In this document: in pieces, positions 17,725-26,182 of the stretch | How the letters are laid out: the number at the start of each line of letters is the position of its first letter | How positions within the stretch are numbered: the stretch's first letter is position 1 | Source: an uncultured Lachnospiraceae bacterium | GTDB taxonomy: Bacteria; Bacillota; Clostridia; Lachnospirales; Lachnospiraceae | Assembly: GCA_902779575.1 (NCBI GenBank) | Contig: CACZBW010000004.1 | Span: 248,001-312,000 of the forward strand | Direction of reading: 5' to 3' | Length of the DNA: 64,000 bases | Translations under genes and position numbers: made by a program | The notes under the pieces: generated by a model | Told to the model about the DNA's origin: nothing | What the model saw: only the letters and a program-made list of their open reading frames with translations | The model's database searches: none

Positions 17725-18093
17725 TCAGGTATTCTCATTGATATACTTTTTTATGGCAGCGAAGCTTTCAGCACTCAGGTCATGTTCGATCTTGCAGGCA
17801 TCCTCCACGGCGATCTTCGGATCCACCCCCAGATGGATAAACCAGGCGGACAGAACTTTATGCCGTTCATAAATCATGGAAGCCAGTTCCAGTCCTTTTT
17901 CCGTAAGAGAAATATATCCTTCCGGACTGATGGTTATATAGCCGTTCTCGCGCAGGTTTTTCATGGCGATGCTGATGCTGGACTTGCGGAATCCAGTTTC
18001 ATTGGCAACGTCTACGGACCGGACAACGGGCTTTTTCTCGCTGAGCATGAGAATTGTTTCGAGATAATTCTCAGAAGATTCGGTAGGTGTCAT
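17725..18093 (-). CDS. DtxR/MntR-family metal-dependent repressor
   Basis: About 122 residues from the ATG at 18093, which follows GAAGGG; a GTG at 18111 is in frame. The N-terminal winged helix-turn-helix (RSVDVANETGFRKSSISIAM) and the dimerisation region with ligand-type residues (ERHKVL, GVDPKIAVEDACKIEHDLS) match Mn2+/Fe2+-responsive DtxR-family repressors. These block metal-uptake genes when the metal is plentiful. The adjacent genes are not obvious metal transporters, so targets probably lie elsewhere or include its own promoter. Confidence 0.88.
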   Translation of the reverse strand: MTPTESSENYLETILMLSEKKPVVRSVDVANETGFRKSSISIAMKNLRENGYITISPEGYISLTEKGLELASMIYERHKVLSAWFIHLGVDPKIAVEDACKIEHDLSAESFAAIKKYINENT

Positions 18094-18198
18094 GAATATC
18101 CCTTCTTTCACGATAACAAATTTTCAGGAAGGCTGTAATGCATTTCAGGGAAACGCGGATGAATCCGGCTTCTTTTCCGCTTACAGCTATATTGAAAT

Positions 18199-18262
18199 AT
18201 AATACCATTTTTTTCTCATTACGGCAATGATGTTTTTACATGTAGTTCGAAAAGACTAACTA
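18199..18262 (-). promoter_or_regulatory. Promoter of the DtxR-type gene with upstream palindrome
   Basis: On the minus strand TTGCCG (18227-18222) and TATTAT (18204-18199) are 17 bases apart. Just upstream is an imperfect palindrome, TAGTT...AACTA (18243-18262). It might be an operator for this or another regulator, but it matches the known DtxR/MntR box only loosely. Confidence 0.4.
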
Positions 18263-18289
18263 TCTTCAGACAGACAGAGGCGGAACTTT

Positions 18290-19342
18290 TCAGCGGGAAA
18301 ACCCGACAGTGTTGAGTACGACTCCCTGCCCGGTGAAACGGAAGATATGCCGGATCTTTTTATATCCGTAAATGCCCTGTGCGACTTCCAGCTCTGTGCC
18401 GCTCTGATCTCCTCCGCGGTGTTTTTTATCCGCGCCGTGGGACTGGGCGATCTGGGCTGTTTTTCTGTTTCCGTCGGAGAGGACCAGCTCGCAGTGATTC
18501 GGGAGAACGACGATATCTCCTGTCAGGAAACGGAAATTTTTCCTGTCTGCAAGGTAGCGGTCCGTAACGTCAGTGAACCCGAACAGGTTCAGAAAGTTGT
18601 TCAGATTGTAGGAATTGGTGCCCGAGACATAAAGCTGCCCATTATAGTAATAGGAGATCTGATTCGTGTAGAAGGGCAGCGTTGTATGCGGGATATAGAC
18701 CGGATCCGGTCCTCCCAGACCTTCTCCGATCAGATTTACGCCTGCAAAGTAATAGGCGCAGAGGGGGAGGGAGGAGCAGCAGTAATCCCCGGTTCCGGGA
18801 GCTTTTCTCTTCGCCTGCCCGTAACGGCTGCCCCAGGAGGCATTGCGGTAGCCGCTTCCAACGTCATAGCCGTGCCATGGACTGTCGCAGACGGCTCTTG
18901 CCCACCAGGCGGCTTTCTGCCGGGTGGCCATAACGTCCGCTTTTCTGAGCCGGACGCCGGGAACGCCCACGGCTCCGTTGTTTTCCGCCGCCCATATATT
19001 CTCAAGGCCGTCGCCTCCGTCCTTGTGGATATAGAGCGGAGCGCTCTGGCCGCAGCTGCTGAAGGAACCGACATAGAGGCCGGTATCGCTGATCCGGTTC
19101 GTAAGCTCCTTGAACAGGTTTCCGTCCATGTAAAGGGTCTGGTATACTTCTGTGCTTTCTGCCGCTTTTCTCCCTGAATCTTCCGCGGCCTGAAATTCCC
19201 GCATACCAGCCTGAAGAAGGGAAAGGAACAGAGTGAGAAGGAGAAGACAGCGCCGGGATCCGGCTGCGCGGGCGGAAAGCCGGTGAAAAGAACTGTCGGA
19301 TTTTCTGTGGAAAAAGAAAATTTCTGTTCGTTTATCATTCAT
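18290..19342 (-). CDS. Secreted/membrane-anchored NlpC/P60-like cell-wall hydrolase
   Basis: A 350-residue protein with a hydrophobic export segment (CLLLLTLFLSLLQAG) after a basic N-terminus. The region ATRQKAAWWARAVCDSPWHGYD, then GDYCCSSL, then GDIVVLPNHCELVLSDG resembles NlpC/P60-type amidohydrolases, with the Cys in YCCSS as probable nucleophile and a later His as base. Such proteins cleave peptidoglycan stem peptides. The match is by pattern only, and substrate and activity are unproven. It is divergent from the acyltransferase gene. Confidence 0.65.
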   Translation of the reverse strand: MNDKRTEIFFFHRKSDSSFHRLSARAAGSRRCLLLLTLFLSLLQAGMREFQAAEDSGRKAAESTEVYQTLYMDGNLFKELTNRISDTGLYVGSFSSCGQSAPLYIHKDGGDGLENIWAAENNGAVGVPGVRLRKADVMATRQKAAWWARAVCDSPWHGYDVGSGYRNASWGSRYGQAKRKAPGTGDYCCSSLPLCAYYFAGVNLIGEGLGGPDPVYIPHTTLPFYTNQISYYYNGQLYVSGTNSYNLNNFLNLFGFTDVTDRYLADRKNFRFLTGDIVVLPNHCELVLSDGNRKTAQIAQSHGADKKHRGGDQSGTELEVAQGIYGYKKIRHIFRFTGQGVVLNTVGFSR

Positions 19343-19503
19343 GGAATATCATCCTCATTATCTGAAAAATCATCCGCAAATAGTAATCCTATTGTCAGGC
19401 AGGCTGCTCAGGCAGCGGTTTTTATGCAGCAGAGCCCTGCAGCCTTCATTTTATCATAAGGCAGGCAGAGAAAAACAAAAAATAATCTTAAGACCGGGAA
19501 GCG

Positions 19504-19532
19504 GTGACAGAAGTCAGAAACTATGCTATTAT
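19504..19532 (+). promoter_or_regulatory. Promoter of the acyltransferase gene
   Basis: GTGACA (19504-19509), 17-base spacer, TATTAT (19527-19532) preceded by TGC, an extended -10. Confidence 0.5.
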
Positions 19533-19581
19533 ATCTTTGATTTTTCTGCATTGTTGCCCGGCTGTTTCAGGAGCATGGCCT

Positions 19582-20649
19582 ATGAGTGGAAAGAAACATT
19601 ATACAGAGATCGACATTGCGAGGGGCATCGGAATTCTGGCTGTGGTTCTCGGCCACGCAGTAAAGCAGACGCAGGTATCCGCGCGCTGGATCCGTATAGT
19701 GACATATATTATATACAGTTTCCATATGCCGCTGTTTTTCCTGCTGTCCGGTTTCGTGGCGGTCAGGATCCTGCGGATGCAGACTTTTACGGAACGTCTG
19801 CGCTATATCGGCGACAGAGCCCTGCGGCTTCTGGTTCCTTATTTTGTGATTGGCGCCCTGTATATTCCGCTGAAGCTGAAGCTCAGCGCTTATGCGGTGA
19901 CGCCCTTTGCGACGGCGGATATCCCGAAGATGCTGATCGGGCAGAATCCCGATGTCTCTCTGTGGTTTTTGTATATTCTGTTCGTGATTACGGCCATAGC
20001 GGCCCTTTTTATAAATGAAGACAATTTCCGTTCAATCCTCTACGGAAGCTTTGCCCTGTGCGTTGCCAGCTACTGGGCTAATATCAGTTACCGGACGCCC
20101 AAGTATTTCTTCTTTTTTCTGCTGGGTTTCTGGGTCAGGCTGAAATTTGAGGATTCCGAGAAGGAAGGAAATCCGGACGTCATGCAGGGACAGGAGCTGA
20201 TGGCGGCGATTGTCCTGGTTCTGGATATATGCTGCATCGCCTTCCTGTACCGGACGACGATTATGGTGACGATGGTACTGACGACCCTGTCGGGCATCTA
20301 CCTTGTCTTATGGCTTTCCACAAGGCTGGTTTATGGCAGAACGGCGGAGAGCGGGGAAGGGGATTCCGTCCTTTTGGAAGAGAGAAGCGCGGGGAACCGT
20401 CCGGGAAGAGCGGCGCGGCTGCTTGAGGGACTCGGGCTTATGAGCATGGATATCTATATTCTCCATGAGCCTGTCGTTACAGCCCTGAAACTTGTGTTCT
20501 GGAACAGGCTGGGATGGAATTACATTCTATGCACGATCCTGTTTTTTGTCCTGGGCGTGCTGATCCCGATTCCGGTTTCCAGATGGCTGATCCGGCCGGT
20601 TCCGCTTTTCAGATTTCTTCTGTTTGGGGAATACAGGAAAAAAGCCTGA
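19582..20649 (+). CDS. Acyltransferase-3 family membrane protein
   Basis: About 355 residues with some ten membrane segments. The opening EIDIARGIGILAVVLGHA and SFHMPLFFLLSGF are diagnostic of the acyltransferase-3 family, which O-acetylates or acylates surface polysaccharides, peptidoglycan or lipids. The catalytic-type His in VLGHA is present. A hydrophilic insert rich in Glu/Arg (about 280-300) precedes the last segments. ATG 19582 follows CAGGAG at 8 bases; the frame is open to 19504 without a better site. The acceptor is unknown. Confidence 0.85.
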   Translation: MSGKKHYTEIDIARGIGILAVVLGHAVKQTQVSARWIRIVTYIIYSFHMPLFFLLSGFVAVRILRMQTFTERLRYIGDRALRLLVPYFVIGALYIPLKLKLSAYAVTPFATADIPKMLIGQNPDVSLWFLYILFVITAIAALFINEDNFRSILYGSFALCVASYWANISYRTPKYFFFFLLGFWVRLKFEDSEKEGNPDVMQGQELMAAIVLVLDICCIAFLYRTTIMVTMVLTTLSGIYLVLWLSTRLVYGRTAESGEGDSVLLEERSAGNRPGRAARLLEGLGLMSMDIYILHEPVVTALKLVFWNRLGWNYILCTILFFVLGVLIPIPVSRWLIRPVPLFRFLLFGEYRKKA

Positions 20650-20703
20650 AGAAAAACGGATGGCGGATGTGGAAGAAGCCGGATGAAGGAGAGGACAGGC
20701 TGA

Positions 20704-21168
20704 TTGAATATGACAGACGACAGCAGGGCGGGGGAGCGGCTGGTCAGAATCTTCCTGATCTGCGTGATCAGCATAACGGTGATTACGGGGGTGGCTGCCT
20801 GGCAGTCAAAACGGCCCAGTGAAGGGAAGATTTATGAGCGGCTCACAGTGGAGGAAGCCCTCCGCTTTATGAGTTATGAGAAGGATTACGTCATCGTCGA
20901 CGTCCGGGAAAAGGCCGATTATGAAGCGGGCCATCTGGACGGGGCAGTCAGTATTCCCTATGAAGGACTGGTCGCCCATGCGATGGATCTTCTTCCGGAT
21001 ACAGGCTGTACCGTATATGTATACGGGAATACGGAGCAGGAAAGCTGCTCTGCGGCACAGAAGCTGAGCGATATGGGCTATACGAGTATCTCTGAGATCG
21101 GGGCGTACGGGGACTGGATTACAGCCCAGCCCGAGACAGAGAACCTGATGGGAGACCTTCTTGGCTGA
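20704..21168 (+). CDS. Membrane-anchored rhodanese-fold protein lacking the catalytic cysteine
   Basis: About 154 residues: an N-terminal membrane anchor (LVRIFLICVISITVITGVAAW) followed by a rhodanese domain facing outside. Domain landmarks YVIVDVREKADYEAGHLDGAVSIP and LSDMGYTSISEIGAYGDW are clear. Where active rhodaneses have a Cys loop (YCxxGxRS), this protein has VYVYGNTEQES, so sulfur transfer is unlikely and a binding role is more plausible. The TTG at 20704 lies 9 bases from AAGGAGAGG; the ATG at 20710 is an alternative. Confidence 0.75.
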   Translation: MNMTDDSRAGERLVRIFLICVISITVITGVAAWQSKRPSEGKIYERLTVEEALRFMSYEKDYVIVDVREKADYEAGHLDGAVSIPYEGLVAHAMDLLPDTGCTVYVYGNTEQESCSAAQKLSDMGYTSISEIGAYGDWITAQPETENLMGDLLG

Positions 21169-21270
21169 GACTTCTGAGGAAACGCCGGACAGTCAGAGTT
21201 TCCATTTTGTACGGGTTTATATGTCTGACGCAGGGACTGATGACATTTTGGATTTGAGAGGAGAACTGAG

Positions 21271-22029
21271 ATGAAAAGACGAAACCGCCTGATTGCAGGG
21301 ACCGCCGTTCTGTTCCTGATGCTGCTGCTTTTGCCGGCCGGAGTCTTCAGCAGGGTATGGGCAGATACGGATACGGAGTCCTATTTCCTGGAGGATGTGG
21401 CGAACCAGAAGCTTCAGAAGGTAGAGACTGCCCAATGGCTGGTCAGGGTGAACAAGACGGTCAAATCGGGAAAGAATAAAATTGAGGCAGGCTCCTATGC
21501 GACGGTCATAAAGAGGGATTACCGCCGGCTTACCGGCGCCAGCCTTGTTCAGTTCCCCGACTCGGAGGAGACGATCCGCATTAAGAATACCAGTCTCACC
21601 TGGATCAAGGACCTGTGTGTCAGCAAGGATTACAACGAGCGGACCAAGATCGAGTACGTGAACCGGAAGGGCTACAGCAGCAAGACGAACTATCTGGTCT
21701 GGATCAGCTTAAGCCGTCAGAGTTTCACGGTTTTCCAGGGAAAGAGGGGGAACTGGCATATCATCCGCCAGTGCGATACCTCCACGGGCAAGGCTACGAC
21801 GCCCAGCCCGACCGGCACCTACAGAGTATACAGGAGAGCCCCTTATCATGAAGGCGTCGTCTGGTGGAGCGAGTACGGCGGAAACGGAATCCATGCCTGG
21901 CCGGGAGGCGGCATGGCAGGCGTGATCGGCGAACATCCGGCGTCCCACGGCTGCGTCCGTCTGACATATGCTGACGCAAAATGGTTCTATGAGAACATCC
22001 CGATGTACACGACAGTGATTATCTACTGA
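21271..22029 (+). CDS. L,D-transpeptidase (YkuD domain), secreted
   Basis: A 252-residue exported protein with a signal peptide or anchor (residues 1-31, LLLLLPAGVFSRVWA). The YkuD catalytic motif occupies the C-terminus: GIHAWPG followed by SHGCVRL, with nucleophile Cys228. YkuD enzymes form 3-3 cross-links in peptidoglycan or attach proteins to it. The preceding 150 residues, with NYLVWISLSRQSFTVFQ, fit the N-terminal part of the catalytic fold. AGAGGAGAACTGAG precedes the ATG. Confidence 0.92.
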   Translation: MKRRNRLIAGTAVLFLMLLLLPAGVFSRVWADTDTESYFLEDVANQKLQKVETAQWLVRVNKTVKSGKNKIEAGSYATVIKRDYRRLTGASLVQFPDSEETIRIKNTSLTWIKDLCVSKDYNERTKIEYVNRKGYSSKTNYLVWISLSRQSFTVFQGKRGNWHIIRQCDTSTGKATTPSPTGTYRVYRRAPYHEGVVWWSEYGGNGIHAWPGGGMAGVIGEHPASHGCVRLTYADAKWFYENIPMYTTVIIY

Positions 22030-22054
22030 TCCGGAGAGAACCGATCCGGGCTGA

Positions 22055-22108
22055 AAAGGCCATGGACCGTTTTCCGTCCGACCCGGGCGGAGACGATTCA
22101 TGGCCTTT
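22055..22108. terminator. Hairpin between converging L,D-transpeptidase and WbqC genes
   Basis: Ten-base arms AAAGGCCATG and CATGGCCTTT enclose about 34 bases. No long T-run follows, so terminator activity is uncertain. Confidence 0.4.
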
Positions 22109-22222
22109 ATGTGAGTAATCAGAAAGAAAAAGATGGCCGCCATACCGGCATGAGCCGGCAAATGAGGGCTGCGGACATCGGGCAGCAGTGCCGGGGAGAT
22201 GCCGCGTTGATCGCTTCTTCAT

Positions 22223-22951
22223 TCAGAGTGCGGAATCCGCGCTGCCATCTTTGCCGCCGCGGAAACTGAGCATGTATTCCGGGGCGGAAGGACCTGTCAT
22301 GAAAAGAAGGTCCAGGATCGAGACATTGTGCGTGAAGCTGTCACCGCGCTGCGGATACTCCGGGTAACCTTCGTAGCTCATATAAGCAAGCTGAATGCCC
22401 GCGTCCTCGAAGACCTGATCTTCGATATAATCCTTTGCGGCCGGGCCGGAGAGATAATAGCTGCCGCCCGCAGAACGGACAAGCGCGGCAAGGCGTTCGG
22501 TTTTCCCTTCCGCCAGCGGATAATCAGACGACCAGCTGATGGCGGTCCGGATCCCCAGCAGGGAACAGATTCCCGTTAAAAACAGGTGATTGATCTCACT
22601 GAGGTAGTCCAGTTTTTCCGCTTCCCCATAGAGCTTTTCAAAAAAAGGACCATAGTTTTTAAAGTAAGGGGTCCTGGCATAATTGAGGGAGATGGACCGC
22701 CAGTGTTCCTGCGCCCATTTGTGGCCGGTGACCTTTGTATCACGGATCCGCTGATAGAACTTCCCCTTGCTCTCAACCGGAATGGTCAGCCAGAGCATCC
22801 CGGACGGGGTCTTGATCTGGTTGCGGTTGCGCCAGTCCCGCCGCGTATACTGCATGTCATCGTAAAGAATGAATTCGTCGACACTGTTGATAATATCGAA
22901 ATATCCCTTCCAGGGGATATAATCAGACTGAAGAATCGCCACTTTTTTCAT
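22223..22951 (-). CDS. WbqC family protein
   Basis: A 242-residue protein opening MKKVAILQSDYIPWKGYFDI with VDEFILYDDMQYTRRDWRNRN, the WbqC family signature. Members occur in O-antigen and other surface-glycan loci and are thought to act in sugar-nucleotide or glycan modification, possibly amino-acid ligation to sugars; the biochemistry is not established. It is oriented away from the YfhO/GT2 cluster but next to it, which supports a surface-polysaccharide role. Confidence 0.85.
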   Translation of the reverse strand: MKKVAILQSDYIPWKGYFDIINSVDEFILYDDMQYTRRDWRNRNQIKTPSGMLWLTIPVESKGKFYQRIRDTKVTGHKWAQEHWRSISLNYARTPYFKNYGPFFEKLYGEAEKLDYLSEINHLFLTGICSLLGIRTAISWSSDYPLAEGKTERLAALVRSAGGSYYLSGPAAKDYIEDQVFEDAGIQLAYMSYEGYPEYPQRGDSFTHNVSILDLLFMTGPSAPEYMLSFRGGKDGSADSAL

Positions 22952-23126
22952 GTCAGAGAGCCTCTTGAAAATGAGCCGCGGCAGAGCAGTGATCCGTACC
23001 GCGCGGGTTTACTGGTGATAATCCCGGCATTTCACACGCCGGTTTGAAAACACACGCTTTTTATCATACATATTTTTTGGAAAAAAGCAACCGCAGACGG
23101 GTAGCTGCCGGCGAAGGATGGGGACG

Positions 23127-23155
23127 TTGAATATTTTTCTTGTCCCTGTTATAAT
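23127..23155 (+). promoter_or_regulatory. Promoter of the YfhO gene pair
   Basis: TTGAAT (23127-23132), 17-base spacer, TATAAT (23150-23155), about 75 bases before the first YfhO start. Confidence 0.65.
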
Positions 23156-23231
23156 CACAGGATTAATGACGGGAACAGGATAAATAGGTGAGTGATAAGC
23201 AGACAGTCCTGCTTTGAGGGGGGAGAGTCAG

Positions 23232-26150
23232 TTGAAAAAAGCAGCAAGAGGATATCTTTGGAAATATACGCTTCTTTTCGCAGGAGTCTCCCTTATTGTT
23301 TTTCTGCCCTTCCTGCTGGAGGGAAGGAGCTTTGTCTGCAAAGTGGACGGACAGTCCCAGTACATTGTCTACCTGCGCTATATGGGACAGTTTCTCCGGG
23401 AATGGTTTCGCGGGATTGCCGGAGGCAAGCTGATTCCGCCCCAGTATGATTTTTCGATCGGGATCGGGGATGACATCAATGCCATTGTCCGTTTTCATCC
23501 GCTGGATTTTCTGTCAGCCTTTTTTCCGGCGTCGAAAACGGAATCTGTTTATGCGCTGATTCTGCTGCTTCGCTTTTACCTGGCGGGGCTCTCCTTCAGC
23601 GCCTATGCCTTTTACTGGAATACGGTACCGGTATCCGGGGAGAGGCAGCCGCGGATGATCGCTTATTCCTCCAACGTGATGGCCGGTTCGCTGGTCTACC
23701 TGTTCGGGGGCTTTATGCTGATCCGTGTAACCAACCATCCGATCTACGCGGCCCCTTTTATTGTCCTTCCCCTTCTGCTTCTCGGAGCGGAGCATGTGCT
23801 GCACGGGCAGGGATTTCTGCTCTTTCCGCTGATGGTCATGCTGGGCTTCTGGAGCAATTACTATTTTATGTATATTCTCTCCATCGCCCTGCTCATCTAT
23901 ATGCTGATCCGCTTTCCGGAAGTGTATCCGCGCAGACCCGGCAGAAAAGCTGATTCAGGGAAGCTGCCCTGCGGGACCGGAGGACCGGGAGGGGAGACGA
24001 AAGATTATACAGGCGGAGAGGAGACGAAAGATTATAACGGAGGAGAGCGGACGAAAGAGTTTTCAGGCGGAAAGAGAATGCTGGCCTTTTTTATCCTGAC
24101 CGGGAAAATGGTCTGCCTCTACCTGCTCGGACTGTGTATGTCTCTTGCGACTCTTCTTCCGACCGTCCTGCGCTACCTTTCCTCCACCAGACTCAGCCAG
24201 GCCAGCCAGACGAAAAACCTGCTGGTCTATGAGGACAAAAGGAGATATGCGGCCTGGTTCCTGAACCTGATCAGCCCTTACCGCAGCTCCGGGAACGGTA
24301 CCGACCTGAACTTCGCGGTCATTGTTCTTCCGGCCGCCGCGCTTTTATTTGCCCTGGAGTGGAAAAAACTCCGTTCTCTGAAACTGACCCTGATCGCGGA
24401 GCTTCTGTTTCTGCTGATTCCGGCCGGCGGCTATATTCTGGCCGGTTTCAACAATGAGAATAACCGCTGGATGTTCCTGATCGCGCTTTCGCTGGGGATG
24501 GCGGTTGTTTTCCTGGGGGACAGCTTCCGGTCGCTTTCCCGCAGACAGGCCGCCTTCCTCATTGGCAGCACCGCGCTGTTCTGCCTTGGAGTCCTGGCGC
24601 AGACGGCTTTTGACGGATTTAATATCTATAATACGGCGGCAGCTGCTGAGCTTGCCGCGGCGGCAGTCCTGCTTCTGGCCCTGTCCCGCCGGAAAGCCTC
24701 CCTGAAACTTGTCAGGGGGATTGTCCTGGCCCTGACGGTGGCGTCCACGGCGGTCAGCGGCATCCTTACCTACGCGCATCCCTTCGGGGCAGTTGCGGAA
24801 GAGTATACAAAAGCGGGACAGTCCCTTGCGAAATACAGAAAATACGCCCCGGCGGCGGCTGCGAAGAAAGCGGCCCGGTCCGGCGGAGGACTTCTGGACC
24901 GGACGGAGATCTGGAACCTGGAGCACGGATATGAGAACAGCGCCGAGTTTTGGGGATACAGCGGGATTTCCATGTACAACAGTATTCTGAACGCAGGCTT
25001 TACGGATGCCCTGGCCGCGCAGAACAATCTGGGCCTGGATGCCGTCACCCAGATCCACGATCTGAACGGAAGGCCGGTATCGGAGCTGATGTCCCGCGTC
25101 CGCTGGTTTGCCGTGCCGGAGGATCAGCCTGCCGCGGTTCCCTATGGCTTCCGGAAAGAACCCGTTCTGGAGAAGGACGGAATTCTTGTATATGAATCAG
25201 ACTGCCTGCTTCCGGAGGCATACAGTTATGATTCCTTCATCACAAGAGAAGATTATGATCTGCTGACAGACCTTCAAAGAGAACTGGTTCAGCTGCATGC
25301 AGTTGTCCTTGACGCGGAGAAAGCGGATTCTCCTTCTCCGGCGGAAGCGCTCCGCTCAGCGGGCCTGACGCAGATCAGCGCCCCTCCGGAGGAGATTCTG
25401 ACAGAGACAATTTCTGATGTCACAACGGAAGAAGGGGTCAGCAGGACTTCGGATGGATATGAAGTCAGCCGGAAAAAGGGCCGGATTACGCTTCCGGTTC
25501 AGAGAAAAGCCGGATACACAGCCTTCCTTCGCCTGAAAGGCCTGCATGCGGAAGATGAGTATTTCCGTCTGCAGCTGGCGTCGGACGGCCTGTGCTATGA
25601 GACGACGGTCCGGAATGCGCATCAGGTCTACAATGTCGGACGGGACGAGTACCTTTTTAATCTGGGATACAGCGATGAGGACCGGAGCGGGGACGTTACG
25701 CTTACCTTTTTTGCGCCCGGAAGCTATGATCTTGAGGAGATCACAGTGCAGTATATGCCGATGGATTCTTTCCGGCAGGCGGCGGAAATGCTGAATGAGG
25801 AATCCCTTGAGAACGCTGTGGTCAGTGCGGAGCGTCTGGAGGGGACGATCAGGCTTACCGCTCCAAAATTCATTGTGTTCCCGGTCGCGCGCGCGAACGG
25901 CTGGTCCCTGACCGTCGACGGGGAGAAGAGGAAGGCAGAGGGAGCAAACCTGGCATATATGGGACTGCTGCTGGAGGCGGGAGAGCATGAGATTCAGCTT
26001 ATCTACCGCACGCCCGGGCTGAAGGCCGGAGCGCTGGCATCCGCGGCGGCCATTCTCATCTGGATCCTTCTGGCCCTGGTCCGGCGGAGACGACAGCGGC
26101 AGGAGAAAGGACGAACCGGCCGACCTGAGCGGAGCCGGTTCTCCGGCTGA
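23232..26150 (+). CDS. YfhO family polytopic membrane protein (copy 1)
   Basis: About 972 residues. The N-terminal two thirds are membrane segments typical of YfhO, a GT-C-like family implicated in glycosylating lipoteichoic acid or other surface polymers. The conserved loop GIGDDINAIVRFHPLDFLSAF is present, with FHPIYAAP-like NHPIYAAP and FNNENNRWMF. A large soluble C-terminal region ends in one membrane helix and a basic tail. A hydrophilic loop carries repeats of GGE(E/R)TKDY. The start is read as TTG 23232, 6 bases after GGAG; another TTG at 23214 is in frame. The donor and acceptor are unknown. Confidence 0.85.
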   Translation: MKKAARGYLWKYTLLFAGVSLIVFLPFLLEGRSFVCKVDGQSQYIVYLRYMGQFLREWFRGIAGGKLIPPQYDFSIGIGDDINAIVRFHPLDFLSAFFPASKTESVYALILLLRFYLAGLSFSAYAFYWNTVPVSGERQPRMIAYSSNVMAGSLVYLFGGFMLIRVTNHPIYAAPFIVLPLLLLGAEHVLHGQGFLLFPLMVMLGFWSNYYFMYILSIALLIYMLIRFPEVYPRRPGRKADSGKLPCGTGGPGGETKDYTGGEETKDYNGGERTKEFSGGKRMLAFFILTGKMVCLYLLGLCMSLATLLPTVLRYLSSTRLSQASQTKNLLVYEDKRRYAAWFLNLISPYRSSGNGTDLNFAVIVLPAAALLFALEWKKLRSLKLTLIAELLFLLIPAGGYILAGFNNENNRWMFLIALSLGMAVVFLGDSFRSLSRRQAAFLIGSTALFCLGVLAQTAFDGFNIYNTAAAAELAAAAVLLLALSRRKASLKLVRGIVLALTVASTAVSGILTYAHPFGAVAEEYTKAGQSLAKYRKYAPAAAAKKAARSGGGLLDRTEIWNLEHGYENSAEFWGYSGISMYNSILNAGFTDALAAQNNLGLDAVTQIHDLNGRPVSELMSRVRWFAVPEDQPAAVPYGFRKEPVLEKDGILVYESDCLLPEAYSYDSFITREDYDLLTDLQRELVQLHAVVLDAEKADSPSPAEALRSAGLTQISAPPEEILTETISDVTTEEGVSRTSDGYEVSRKKGRITLPVQRKAGYTAFLRLKGLHAEDEYFRLQLASDGLCYETTVRNAHQVYNVGRDEYLFNLGYSDEDRSGDVTLTFFAPGSYDLEEITVQYMPMDSFRQAAEMLNEESLENAVVSAERLEGTIRLTAPKFIVFPVARANGWSLTVDGEKRKAEGANLAYMGLLLEAGEHEIQLIYRTPGLKAGALASAAAILIWILLALVRRRRQRQEKGRTGRPERSRFSG

Positions 26151-26182
26151 CCAGTACACAGTAAAAAAGAGTGGAGTTATCT

